Of a stretch of 64,000 bases of DNA, positions 35,879 through 43,902 are shown in pieces. This DNA comes from RH-AL1 sp965277355. Lineage in GTDB: Bacteria; Pseudomonadota; Alphaproteobacteria; Rhizobiales; Beijerinckiaceae. The translations under genes and the position numbers were made by a program. Under the pieces are notes generated by a model. That model was not told the origin of the DNA. It searched no databases and saw only the letters and a list, made by a program, of their open reading frames with translations. The stretch is from positions 124,001 through 188,000 of the forward strand of contig CBDICN010000002.1 of assembly GCA_965277355.1 (NCBI GenBank), given 5' to 3'. Within the stretch, counting starts at the first letter, position 1. Each line of letters opens with the position of its first letter.

Positions 35879-37291
35879 ATGAGCCAAACGTCCACCATCC
35901 ACGTCATCGGCGGCGGTCTCGCCGGATCGGAAGCGGCCTGGCAGGCGGCCGAGGCCGGCGTGCCGGTCGTCCTTCACGAGATGCGGCCGCTACGCCCGAC
36001 GCAGGCGCATCGCGGCGACGGCCTCGCCGAGCTCGTGTGCTCGAATTCGCTGCGCTCCGACGATGCCGACGGCAACGCGGTCGGCGTCATCCATCGCGAG
36101 ATGCGCCGGATGGGCTCGCTCGTGATGCGCGCCGCCGACACCAATCAGGTGCCGGCCGGGGGCGCCCTGGCGGTCGACCGCGAGGCCTTCTCGGCCGCCG
36201 TCACGCAGGCCCTCGCGAGCCACCCTCTCGTGACGATCGAACGCGGCGAGGTCGAAGGCCTGCCACCGCCGGACTGGGACAATGTCGTCGTGGCGACCGG
36301 CCCGTTGACGGCCCCGAAGCTCGCCGCCGCGATCGGCGCGCTCACCGGCGAGGTCGATCTCGCCTTCTTCGACGCGATCGCCCCGGTCGTGCACCGCGAC
36401 TCGATCGACCTGTCGAAGGCGTGGTTCCAGTCGCGCTACGACAAGGCCGGTCCCGGGGGCACCGGCGCCGACTACATCAACTGCCCGCTGTCGCGCGACG
36501 ACTACGAGGCCTTCATCGAGGCGTTGCTGGCGGCGGAGGTGACGACCTCGGTTCACGATTCGTCGACGCCCTATTTCAACGGCTGCTTGCCGATCGAGGT
36601 GATGGCCGAGTGCGGACGCGAGACGCTGCGCCACGGGCCGATGAAGCCCGTCGGGCTCACCAACCCGCATGCGCCGGCGGTGAAGCCCTGCGCGATCGTC
36701 CAGCTGCGCCAGGACAACGCGCTCGGCACGCTCTACAACATGGTCGGCTTCCAGACCAAGATGAAGCATGCGGCGCAAGTCGCTGTGTTGCGGACCATTC
36801 CCGGCCTCGAGGCCGCCTCGTTCGCGCGGTTGGGCGGCATCCACCGCAACACGTTTCTGAACTCGCCACGGGTGCTCGACGAGCGGCTGCGGCTGCGCGC
36901 CATGCCGCGGCTGCGGTTCGCCGGGCAGATCACCGGTTGCGAAGGCTACGTCGAGAGCGCGGCGATCGGACTGATCGCCGGCCGGCTCGCGGCGGCGGAG
37001 CGGCTCGGGCAGACCTTTGCCATGCCGCCGGCTACCACCGCGGTCGGGGCGCTGATCAACCACATCACCGGCGGCCACATCGCATCGATCGACGCCGGCC
37101 GGCAATCGTTCCAGCCGATGAACGTGAACTTCGGCCTGTTCCCGCCGATCCAGGAGCCGCTCGTCGGCGACGGCGGCAAGCGCCTGCGGGGATCCGAGAA
37201 GGGCGTCGGGCGCAAGCGGGCGCTCAGCCGCCGGGCCGAGCGCGACCTCGACGTTTGGCTCGGTGACGCGGGAGCGATGGCTGCGGAGTGA
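35879..37291 (+). CDS. trmFO: FADH2-oxidising methylenetetrahydrofolate--tRNA (uracil-54-C5)-methyltransferase
   Basis: 470 residues. It makes ribothymidine at position 54 of the tRNA T-loop, using methylene-THF as carbon donor and FAD. The FAD-binding GGGLAGSEAAWQAA is at residues 11-24, with CSNSLRSD (Cys54) and YFNGCLPIE near residue 235. These are the two cysteines needed for catalysis and FAD adduct formation. The C-terminus carries ITGCEGYVESAAIGL and the NVNFGLFPPI motif. The ATG at 35879 starts the FAD domain directly. No neighbour is functionally linked. Confidence 0.95.
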   Translation: MSQTSTIHVIGGGLAGSEAAWQAAEAGVPVVLHEMRPLRPTQAHRGDGLAELVCSNSLRSDDADGNAVGVIHREMRRMGSLVMRAADTNQVPAGGALAVDREAFSAAVTQALASHPLVTIERGEVEGLPPPDWDNVVVATGPLTAPKLAAAIGALTGEVDLAFFDAIAPVVHRDSIDLSKAWFQSRYDKAGPGGTGADYINCPLSRDDYEAFIEALLAAEVTTSVHDSSTPYFNGCLPIEVMAECGRETLRHGPMKPVGLTNPHAPAVKPCAIVQLRQDNALGTLYNMVGFQTKMKHAAQVAVLRTIPGLEAASFARLGGIHRNTFLNSPRVLDERLRLRAMPRLRFAGQITGCEGYVESAAIGLIAGRLAAAERLGQTFAMPPATTAVGALINHITGGHIASIDAGRQSFQPMNVNFGLFPPIQEPLVGDGGKRLRGSEKGVGRKRALSRRAERDLDVWLGDAGAMAAE

Positions 37292-37309
37292 CGCTCCTCT
37301 CCGCGGTCG

Positions 37310-38104
37310 TCACGGCGCGGGGAACAGCGCGCTCGTTTTGCCGGTCCATCGATAGACGGCGAGCCCGATCCATTCGTGAAGGGCCGAATCGAGCTTCTGC
37401 AGCGAATCGATCGCATTCGCCGAAATTCGATAGTCCCGGCCGTCGCCGTAGGTGCGATAGTCGACGGGATAGGCCGTCATCGGCCACCCGACGCGGCGGA
37501 AGATCCCCATCGAGCGCGGCATGTGAGCGGCCGAAGTGACGAGCAGCCATCTCTCGCCGTCCTTCGGCTGCACCATCGAGCGGGTCAGCGTGGCGTTCTC
37601 GAAGGTGTTGCGGGATCGAGCCTCGAACGACATCTGCCGCTCCGGCACGCCGAGGCTGGCCCACAGCGCGTGAACGCCGCGGGCCTCGTCGAGCCCCTTT
37701 CCGCGCACATCGGCCGAGCCGCCGGTGAAGACGAGGCGCGCGGACGGATAGCGCAGAGCGAGCGCGGCGCCGCTCGTCAGGCGGGCGGCCGCCGCATCGA
37801 TCGTCGGGACGCCGCGTGCGGCCGAAACATCCTCGTCGAGCGCACCACCGAGAACGACGACGCCGGCCGGCGCCCCCATCGTCGCCGCCGGTGGCGGGAA
37901 ACGATCCTCGAGCGGGCGGATCAGCAGGTTGGCGAACGGGGAGAAGCAGGCGATGGCGAACAGCAGCGCGGCGCCGGTCGCGATCGCGCGACCCGGGCGC
38001 ACGAAGCGCGTCAAGCAGAGCGCGAGCCCGGCAAGGCCGGCGAGCACGAGGAAGGCGACCGGCTCCAGGACCAGTTCCACGAGCTTCGAGACGACGAAGA
38101 ACAT
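37310..38104 (-). CDS. YdcF/DUF218-family membrane protein
   Basis: 264 residues. Two N-terminal membrane helices (about 10-30 and 40-58) precede a DUF218 domain from about residue 80 (GVVVLGGALDED...TIDAAAARLTSGA, LVFTGGSADVRG, RSRNTFENA, LVTSAAHMPRSM...). Related proteins (ElyC/SanA type) act in envelope or lipid-carrier homeostasis; the role here is inferred only. The start abuts yacG's stop (38104/38105), suggesting an operon infA-maf-yacG-ydcF. Confidence 0.85.
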   Translation of the reverse strand: MFFVVSKLVELVLEPVAFLVLAGLAGLALCLTRFVRPGRAIATGAALLFAIACFSPFANLLIRPLEDRFPPPAATMGAPAGVVVLGGALDEDVSAARGVPTIDAAAARLTSGAALALRYPSARLVFTGGSADVRGKGLDEARGVHALWASLGVPERQMSFEARSRNTFENATLTRSMVQPKDGERWLLVTSAAHMPRSMGIFRRVGWPMTAYPVDYRTYGDGRDYRISANAIDSLQKLDSALHEWIGLAVYRWTGKTSALFPAP

Positions 38105-38299
38105 CTACGTGCCCGCGTCGTCCTGCTCGGTCTCGTCGGTCGGCACGGCGTAAACGCCGCCGAGCCAGCGGTGCAGATCGACGTCGGCGCAGCGCTTCGA
38201 GCAGAACGGCGCCGCCGCCGCCACCGCCGGCTTCCCGCAGATCGGACAGGGCTTGCGCTTCAAATCCGCGTGCTCGACAGGGGCTTCGTCGGGAGCCAT
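38105..38299 (-). CDS. yacG: DNA gyrase inhibitor / zinc-ribbon protein YacG
   Basis: 64 residues, the normal length. Four zinc cysteines are seen as CPICGKP and CSKRCADVDLHRWLGG, and the acidic C-terminus (DETEQDDAGT) is typical. YacG binds GyrB and blocks DNA binding by gyrase. It lies between maf and ydcF in the conserved infA-maf-yacG order. Confidence 0.92.
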   Translation of the reverse strand: MAPDEAPVEHADLKRKPCPICGKPAVAAAAPFCSKRCADVDLHRWLGGVYAVPTDETEQDDAGT

Positions 38300-38323
38300 C
38301 GCCTCGATCTTTCGGAGTTTGCT

Positions 38324-38995
38324 TCAGTCGGTGACCGTCTCGGCCAGCGACGCCTCGCGTCCGGGCTGACGCGGGATCAGGCCTTCGCCCTGCAGCAGGT
38401 TCATCGTCTCGTAGAGCGGCAGGCCGACGACGCTCGTGTAGGAACCGATCAGCTTGATCACGAACCCGCCGGCCCGGCCCTGGATCGCGTAGCCGCCGGC
38501 CTTGCCGCGCCACTCGCCGCCGGCGATGTACTCGTCCAGTTCGGCAGCGCCGAGACGCTTGAAGCGTACCCGGGTCTCGACGATCCGGCGGCGCACGTGG
38601 CCCCAGGGCGTGATGACGCAAAGGCCGGTGTGGATGCGGTGCGCGCGTCCCGACAGCAGGCGCAGGCACTGCTCGGCCTCTTCGGTCAACTCGCATTTGG
38701 GCAGGATACGCCGCCCGACGCTGACCACCGTGTCGGCGGCGACAAGGAAGGCGTCCGCCAGATCCGGCTTCATGCGTGCCGCGCCAGCCGCCGCGGCGGC
38801 CTTCTCGCCAGCGAGCCTCACGGCCAGCGATCGGGGCGATTCGCCCTTCTTTGGCACCTCGTCGATGTCGGCCGGGAGCAACGCGACCGGCTCGATGCCG
38901 ATCTGCTGCAACAAGGCGAGACGCCGCGGCGAGGCCGAGGCCAGGATGACCTTCTGTTTGCGCGTGCCATTCTGCTGATCGAGAGCGGCGACCAT
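38324..38995 (-). CDS. maf: Maf-family nucleotide pyrophosphatase
   Basis: 223 residues. The Maf signature ILASASPRRLALL (about 17-30) is present, with the DADTV-type VAADTVVSVG near residue 88 and GRAHRIHTGL. It cleaves non-canonical or surplus dTTP/UTP/CTP to the monophosphate. It follows infA 6 bp downstream on the same strand, so co-transcription is expected. Confidence 0.9.
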   Translation of the reverse strand: MVAALDQQNGTRKQKVILASASPRRLALLQQIGIEPVALLPADIDEVPKKGESPRSLAVRLAGEKAAAAAGAARMKPDLADAFLVAADTVVSVGRRILPKCELTEEAEQCLRLLSGRAHRIHTGLCVITPWGHVRRRIVETRVRFKRLGAAELDEYIAGGEWRGKAGGYAIQGRAGGFVIKLIGSYTSVVGLPLYETMNLLQGEGLIPRQPGREASLAETVTD

Positions 38996-39001
38996 GATCG
39001 A

Positions 39002-39220
39002 TTACTTGAAACGGTAGGTGATGCGGCCTTTGGTGAGGTCGTAGGGAGTCATTTCGACCAGCACTTTGTCGCCGGTAAGCACCCGTATGCGGTTCTTGCG
39101 CATCTTGCCGGCCGTGTGGGCGATGATTTCGTGATCGTTCTCGAGTTTGACGCGGAAGGTGGCGTTGGGCAGCAATTCCGCCACGACGCCCGGGAATTCA
39201 AGCAGTTCTTCTTTCGACAT
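39002..39220 (-). CDS. infA: Translation initiation factor IF-1
   Basis: 72 residues, the standard IF-1 length. The OB-fold carries SKEELLEFPGVVAELLPNA, NDHEIIAHTAGKMRKNRIRVL and DLTKGRITYRFK. It binds the ribosomal A site with IF-2 and IF-3. It is the first gene of the operon that continues into maf, yacG and ydcF. A promoter should lie in the 198-bp gap to the pssA stop but no clear -35/-10 was identified. Confidence 0.97.
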   Translation of the reverse strand: MSKEELLEFPGVVAELLPNATFRVKLENDHEIIAHTAGKMRKNRIRVLTGDKVLVEMTPYDLTKGRITYRFK

Positions 39221-39418
39221 GGATATCCTTGCAGACCGGCTTTGCCCGCTACGGGTCGCTCGCCGGTCGGGTCCGAACCGCGTCGCCGCGGAGAACCGCG
39301 CTTCGGGGATCAGCAGATGGCAAATTCGGGCGAACCCTAGTGCTAATGGAGGCCGTTGTGAACAGCGCGCATCGGCCGCGCGGATAATAAGCGTGGCGGC
39401 ATCGCGGAAGAATGTCGC

Positions 39419-40306
39419 CTACGCGCCTACGCCAGAGACGGTCCGAAGCTCGCTCGCGACGCGACGCGCAGCATCCATGCGCTCGAAGCGCCAGGACTGA
39501 CCGATCGCGAACGGGATCGTCACGAGGTAGGCGCCGGAGAGGATGATCATCATCTCCATCGGGAACGTCGCGAGCAGCAACAACGTCGCCACCACGCCGA
39601 ACAGCACCACCACGAAATATTCACGCGGGATGCGGCCGATCTTCTTGCCGGAGAAGTGCGGAATGCGGCTCGCCATCAGGAAGGCGACGACGATAACGTA
39701 GCCGATCTCGGCCACGACCGGCAGGCGAAACCCCGGCTGGGTGAGCGACGACAGCTGTACGTAGAGCGGCAGCAGACCGACGATGGCGCCGGCCGGTGCC
39801 GGCATCCCGGTGAAAAAATGGGTCCGCCATACCGGCTGGTCGGGATCGTCGAGCATCGTGTTGAAGCGCGCGAGCCGCAGCGCCGCCGCGATCGCGAAGA
39901 TCAGGACGGCGAACCAGCCGAAGCTCTTGATCTGCTGCATGCCCGAGAAATACAGGATCAGCGCGGGCGCTACGCCGAAGGCGACGAAATCAGCCAGCGA
40001 GTCGAGTTCGGCGCCGAACCGGGAGGTGCCGCGGATCGCCCGGGCGATGCGCCCGTCGAGGCCATCGAGGATTGCCGCGACGATCACCGCCAGAACCGCG
40101 ATCTCGTATTTGCCCTCGATCGCGAAACGGATCGAGGTCAGCCCCATCGCGAGGGACGCCAAGGTCACCAGGTTGGGAATGACCACCCGGATCGGGACGG
40201 CCTTGAAGCGGCGACGCCGGGGCGGAGGCAGCCGCTCGCCGAAGGCATCGTAGCTCACGCCGGCATCGTCCAAGCCGGTCTTCGTGTGAAGGCGAAGGTT
40301 CGTCAT
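39419..40306 (-). CDS. pssA: CDP-diacylglycerol--serine O-phosphatidyltransferase
   Basis: 295 residues and about eight membrane helices. The CDP-alcohol phosphatidyltransferase signature DGLDGRIAR...SRFGAELDSLADF (about residues 80-108) is complete. The enzyme makes phosphatidylserine, which Psd (42661-43365) decarboxylates to phosphatidylethanolamine. In many relatives psd and pssA are adjacent; here they are separated by 2.35 kb of sigma-factor genes. The ATG at 40306 is chosen for its family-like N-terminus. Confidence 0.93.
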   Translation of the reverse strand: MTNLRLHTKTGLDDAGVSYDAFGERLPPPRRRRFKAVPIRVVIPNLVTLASLAMGLTSIRFAIEGKYEIAVLAVIVAAILDGLDGRIARAIRGTSRFGAELDSLADFVAFGVAPALILYFSGMQQIKSFGWFAVLIFAIAAALRLARFNTMLDDPDQPVWRTHFFTGMPAPAGAIVGLLPLYVQLSSLTQPGFRLPVVAEIGYVIVVAFLMASRIPHFSGKKIGRIPREYFVVVLFGVVATLLLLATFPMEMMIILSGAYLVTIPFAIGQSWRFERMDAARRVASELRTVSGVGA

Positions 40307-40525
40307 CGGCGCGGACCATAGGAGCAGCGCCCCCCGGCAGCAAGTCGAGCGGCGGCCGGACGTCACCGACGGAATACGGGCTCGAACCGGTCGATCGGGG
40401 TGGCTTGTCTGAACTTGGACCGACCGCGCAAGTCAATGTCCGAGACCGGCTACTATCGTCTGGAACAAGGTCACAGCGGACCCGAGGACAGTCGGCGCAT
40501 CTTCGAACGGGCAAGACGCATGCGA

Positions 40526-40963
40526 TCAGCGCGGTGCGGCGTGCTGGACGAGGCTCGCGCGCGATTGGGGCGACAGATCCTGCAAGGCGTCGACGAGCGC
40601 CGCGTTGACCGCCTCCTGAACCGCCATGCTGGCCTGCCGCAGGGCCGCGAAGTCGGCGGCGACCGCGTCGCGGTCGAAGGCGGGAGCGGCGATCGCCGCC
40701 TCGAGCGTGGTGCGGGCCGCCCTGTGCGCCTGGCGCGCCGCGCGGATCGCGTCGCGATGGCTCTTCATCGAGGCCGCGAACGACCGACGCTCGTCGACGG
40801 GAAGCGCGCGGACATGCGCCGGCGGGACGAGCGCGGCGTCGGGCCTAGGCGCAGGGGCGCCGCGGGCGCCGAAGACGCGACCGGCGACGATCCCGACGAG
40901 GAAGACGTTCAGGAGCAGGGAGACGGCAAGCAAAGCGAAACGGACGCGCGCGTCAATCCACAT
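40526..40963 (-). CDS. Membrane-anchored periplasmic sensor (heavy-metal-sensor/Spy-like)
   Basis: 145 residues from the ATG at 40963. One N-terminal membrane helix (FALLAVSLLLNVFLVGIVAG) precedes a long Ala/Arg/Asp-rich helical periplasmic domain (AHRAARTTLEAAIAAPAFDRDAV...ALRQASMAVQEAVNAAL). This is the CnrX/ZraP/Spy-like shape that NCBI names periplasmic heavy-metal sensor. It overlaps the anti-sigma stop by 11 nt. A role transmitting envelope signals to the anti-sigma factor is inferred from the order sigma, anti-sigma, sensor. Confidence 0.65.
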   Translation of the reverse strand: MWIDARVRFALLAVSLLLNVFLVGIVAGRVFGARGAPAPRPDAALVPPAHVRALPVDERRSFAASMKSHRDAIRAARQAHRAARTTLEAAIAAPAFDRDAVAADFAALRQASMAVQEAVNAALVDALQDLSPQSRASLVQHAAPR

Positions 40964-41363
40964 CGGTCGCCCCCCCCGAATCAAGGGACAGCGCCATCAG
41001 CCGCTCCGGGCTGTCGTCATGCTGGCGCGGCGCGAGGTTGCCGACGGCGACGCCGAGGACGAGCATGGCGGCGGCGGCGGCGCCCCAGCCCGTCCGCACG
41101 GCAAGCCGGCTGGACGCTCGATGCTGACGATGCCGCATCGCCGATGCCGCGAAGGCCTCGCCGCTCGCGGCAGCACCGGTCACCCGCGTCGCCGCCAGCA
41201 CATGCTCGGCCGCGCGCATGGCGTCGAGCGCCTTGCTTGCCGCGGTCGAGGCCGCGGCAAAGGCCGCGGCCTCCCTCCGCAGGGCTGCCGGCCACGTGTC
41301 CAAGTCCCCGCCGTGGCGGTCGATCAGATCTTCGAAGGCGGCGAGGTTCATCACGTCATTCAT
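40953..41363 (-). CDS. Putative membrane anti-sigma factor
   Basis: 136 residues. A cytoplasmic N-terminus (LAAFEDLIDRHGGDLDTWPAALRREAAAFAA) is followed by one membrane helix near residues 94-112 (GWGAAAAAMLVLGVAVGNLA). No family motif such as the zinc-binding HxxxCxxC is present; the anti-sigma call rests on topology and on its overlap with the sigma gene (start at 41363, inside the sigma stop). A C8/G8 tract (40970-40977) near its 3' end would, on losing one base, fuse it in frame to the sensor downstream. Confidence 0.6.
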   Translation of the reverse strand: MNDVMNLAAFEDLIDRHGGDLDTWPAALRREAAAFAAASTAASKALDAMRAAEHVLAATRVTGAAASGEAFAASAMRHRQHRASSRLAVRTGWGAAAAAMLVLGVAVGNLAPRQHDDSPERLMALSLDSGGATDVD

Positions 41364-41907
41364 CCGTCAGTGCCAAGCGCAACGCACGCCGCGCGCGGAC
41401 CAGAAGCAGTTCGAAGGCACCGACGGAAGTCTGCATCGCCGCGGCACCGTCGGCATTCGACAGTTCCGCATCGTAGGTCAGGCTGAGCGCGATCCGCTGC
41501 CGCTCCGGCAGGGCCGCGATGGCGGCTCTCACACGGTTGGCCCGCTCCCGCGCCACGACCGTCTCGTCCGGGGTGAGATGAGGATCGACAGGCTCGGCGA
41601 TGCCGTCGAGCGGGACCGGCCGCGCCTTTCGCGTCTGGTCGATCGCGAGATTGATCGCGACGCGCGACAGCCACGCCGCGTAGCTCGCACGCCCCGGCGC
41701 GCGGGCCTGCCAGCTCGAGGCATTGATCCAAGCGCGCGTGAACGTGTCCTGCACGATATCCTCCGCCGCGGCGCGATCGCCGAGCGATCTGGTGATCAGC
41801 GCGACGAGCCGAGTCCGATGGCGGTTGACGAGCTGCGTGAAAGCGACCTTGTCGCCGGCAGCCGTCCGTCCGACCAGTTCGTCATCAGACGCCTCCGGCA
41901 CCATCAT
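41356..41907 (-). CDS. ECF-type RNA polymerase sigma factor
   Basis: 183 residues. Sigma-2 region (about 8-75) contains DKVAFTQLVNRHRTRL and the -10 recognition part EDIVQDTFTRAW. Sigma-4 region (about 120-175) contains AIAALPERQRIALSLTYDAELSNADGAAAMQTSVGAFELLLVRARRAL. The group is not assigned. It is the first gene of an operon with an anti-sigma and a periplasmic sensor. It is divergent from the small exported Gly/Tyr-rich gene at 42303, which is a plausible target. Confidence 0.92.
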   Translation of the reverse strand: MMVPEASDDELVGRTAAGDKVAFTQLVNRHRTRLVALITRSLGDRAAAEDIVQDTFTRAWINASSWQARAPGRASYAAWLSRVAINLAIDQTRKARPVPLDGIAEPVDPHLTPDETVVARERANRVRAAIAALPERQRIALSLTYDAELSNADGAAAMQTSVGAFELLLVRARRALRLALTDE

Positions 41908-42302
41908 CCCGTCGTCGCCGCCGCAATCTGAAACGTCAACGCGGCTCGGCCGCCGAACCCTACGGGTGCCTTCCCCGAATTCATCACAATTCGCATAGGC
42001 GCCCGATCACCGCTCGTCGGCGCGGACGCCGCGCGCGGGCCGCGACAAGGCAAGCCCGCCCTTCCTGGAGGTTGCGCCCGAGGCTGGCCGCCTGACGCTT
42101 GCATGATCGATCATGGCGTTGGGTCTCCAGGCGGTCGCGCATCGCCTCTCTGGCATTTGCTAGAAGCCGCCGCATCATCGAGGAAGGCCGGCTCCAAGCT
42201 GGGCCGAGTTCCGACCGCGTCCGCGAGATTTCTCTGGACCGACGCGTAGGTCTTGCGCGTTCTGCCCGTTGATAGGCCTCCACCGGAAAGGGAGACCTCT
42301 CA
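41908..42302. other. Divergent control region between the ECF sigma gene and the small exported-protein gene
   Basis: 395 bp. A minus-strand frame containing LLANAREAMRDRLETQR looks faintly DUF1127-like but continues into low-complexity Arg/Ala sequence and has no ribosome site. Presumably holds the ECF-dependent promoters, but no shared -35 motif could be fixed by eye. Confidence 0.4.
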
Positions 42303-42572
42303 ATGCGGACCACGATCCTGACTTCGATTATCGCCGGCACGATCGCTCTTGCCGCCGCGCCCGCGAACGCGACACCTGTCGGCGGTGCTCAGCCTCTGCC
42401 GCTCGCCTCCGCCCAGCCCGACGTGACGCTGGTGTCCGGCGGTTGCGGTCCCTTCCGCCACCGCGGCTTCAACGGCTTCTGCTATCCGGGCGGCGGCTTC
42501 TACGGGCGTCCGTTGTACCGCCCTTACGGCTATTATCGCCCGTTCGGCTTCTACCGCCGCGGCTTCTACTAA
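42303..42572 (+). CDS. Small exported Gly/Tyr-rich protein (GCG_CRPN prefix-like)
   Basis: 89 residues. A clear signal peptide (RTTILTSIIAGTIALAAAPANA, cleavage near residue 24) precedes a mature part with GGCGPFRHRGFNGFCYPGGG and then a Gly/Tyr/Arg/Phe-rich tail (GRPLYRPYGYYRPFGFYRRGFY). The GCG...HRG...C pattern resembles the prefix domain of the GCG_CRPN family. The ribosome site GGGAGA precedes the ATG. It faces away from the ECF sigma operon, which often indicates a target gene. A membrane-associated or secreted protective role is inference. Confidence 0.75.
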   Translation: MRTTILTSIIAGTIALAAAPANATPVGGAQPLPLASAQPDVTLVSGGCGPFRHRGFNGFCYPGGGFYGRPLYRPYGYYRPFGFYRRGFY

Positions 42573-42599
42573 GATCGTCCTTTCGACCGGGCATCGCGA

Positions 42600-42619
42600 C
42601 GTCCGCCTTTTGGCGGGCG
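42600..42619. terminator. Hairpin between convergent small exported gene and psd
   Basis: An 8-bp stem (CGTCCGCC / GGCGGGCG, one G-T pair) with a TTTT loop. It has no proper U-tract, so it is a weak candidate for a bidirectional terminator. A 17-bp direct repeat with CTTTCGTCACGCGCC lies just beyond (42637-42671). Confidence 0.35.
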
Positions 42620-42660
42620 CCGCTTTGGTCAAGCGCGGCTTTCGTCACGCGCCGCTTTCG

Positions 42661-43365
42661 TCACGCGCCACAGAAGACCCTGGCGCCGGCCTCGCTGATG
42701 AAATCGGCGAGCACGGTCTCGCCGGCAACCGCCTTCGACCCCAGCGCGACCAGCGGACGAGCGCCTGCGGGGAAGTAGACGTCGACCCGTGAGCCGAAGC
42801 GGATCAGCCCGAACCGCTCGCCGACCGAGAGCACGTCCCCCTGCTTCGTGAAGCAAACGATTCGGCGCGCCACCAGCCCGGCGATCTGCACCACGCCGAA
42901 TCGGCCGCGATCGCTATCGATCACCAGCGAGTTGCGTTCGTTGTGCTCGCTCGCCTTGTCGAGGTCGGCATTGACGAACAGGCCGGCCTTATAGGCGATC
43001 TTGGCGATGCGTCCGGCGACCGGCATTCGGTTCACGTGGCAGTCGAACACCGACATGAACACCGAAATGCGCTGCATCGGCTCCGCCCCGAGCCCGAGCT
43101 CCGGCGGCGGCGTGTAATAGCCGACCGACGAGATGATCCCGTCGGCGGGCGAGACCACGAGATTGCCGTCGACGGGCGTCATGCGCGACGGGTCCCGGAA
43201 AAAATAGATGCACCACAGGGTGAGGGCGGCGCCGATCCAGCCGAGCGGCTGCCACAGGTAGGCCAGCACCAGCGTCACGATGGCGAAGGCTGCGATGAAG
43301 ACGTAGCCGTCAGGATGAACAGGCGTGAGCTGCCGTCGGATGGAGTCGATCATGTTCATCAGCAT
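42661..43365 (-). CDS. psd: Phosphatidylserine decarboxylase (short form)
   Basis: 234 residues. An N-terminal membrane anchor region (about 20-55) is followed by the decarboxylase domain with FFRDPSR, VSPADGIISSVG, VFMSVFDCHVNR near residue 105 and RFGSRVDVYFPAG. ALGSKAVAGETVLAD near the C-terminus gives the Gly-Ser at which self-cleavage forms the pyruvoyl group. It makes phosphatidylethanolamine from the PssA product. It belongs to the minus-strand run pdxH-nudix-TIGR02301-psd. Confidence 0.93.
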   Translation of the reverse strand: MLMNMIDSIRRQLTPVHPDGYVFIAAFAIVTLVLAYLWQPLGWIGAALTLWCIYFFRDPSRMTPVDGNLVVSPADGIISSVGYYTPPPELGLGAEPMQRISVFMSVFDCHVNRMPVAGRIAKIAYKAGLFVNADLDKASEHNERNSLVIDSDRGRFGVVQIAGLVARRIVCFTKQGDVLSVGERFGLIRFGSRVDVYFPAGARPLVALGSKAVAGETVLADFISEAGARVFCGA

Positions 43366-43431
43366 GTTCCCATGGCGCTCGGCGCCAACGGGCCGCCGAG
43401 CAATCCTGGCGTTCGCGGGCGGCGGTGGCTT

Positions 43432-43902
43432 TCAGCTCGCCCGATAGCGGTTTTCGACCGCTTTGGCGATGCGTTCGCCCTCGAAGAGGAAGCGTTCGAT
43501 GACCACGCGGGCGTTCGGCGTGCAGGTGCGATAGGACAGCTCGTAGCCCTCGATGCCGCGGTTGTAGGCGCCGGCGAGGCGATCCTTGCGGACCTGCGGC
43601 GAGCCCTCGGCATCGAGCAGCCCCTGCATGCGGGTGCGCCATTCCTCGCCGTCCTTCTGGCCGCAAAGGTCGCGCAGGTATGTCAGTGCGCCGAGAATCT
43701 CGGCGAGGCGCATCAACTGCGGGTCGTAGGGCTTGGTCTCGGGCGGCGGCTGCGGCGTTGCCGGCGGCGACGGCGGCGGCAGGACGACCGGCGGCTTCGG
43801 CAGGGGCCGGCGTTCCTTGCGCTGCGCTTCGACCGGCCCCAGCATCGACATCAGGACCGCCGCAGCGATCAGGCCGGCGGCGAACAAGCCCGGCGCCCTC
43901 AC
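43432..43902 (-). CDS. TIGR02301-family exported protein
   Basis: 156 residues from a GTG at 43902 that overlaps the NUDIX stop (GTGA). A signal peptide (RAPGLFAAGLIAAAVLMSMLGPVEAQ) precedes a proline-rich linker (PLPKPPVVLPPP...) and the TIGR02301 domain (about 55-156; RLAEILGALTYLRDLCG, EEWRTRMQGLLDAE, RKDRLAGAYNRGIEGYELSYRTCTPNA). The family is alphaproteobacterial and of unknown function. It is translationally coupled to the NUDIX gene. Confidence 0.88.
   Translation of the reverse strand: MRAPGLFAAGLIAAAVLMSMLGPVEAQRKERRPLPKPPVVLPPPSPPATPQPPPETKPYDPQLMRLAEILGALTYLRDLCGQKDGEEWRTRMQGLLDAEGSPQVRKDRLAGAYNRGIEGYELSYRTCTPNARVVIERFLFEGERIAKAVENRYRAS

Noticed and set aside
42000..42180. DUF1127-like frame (LLANAREAMRDRLETQR) on the minus strand
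   Set aside because: Similarity ends after about 20 residues, no ribosome site, and the rest is low-complexity.
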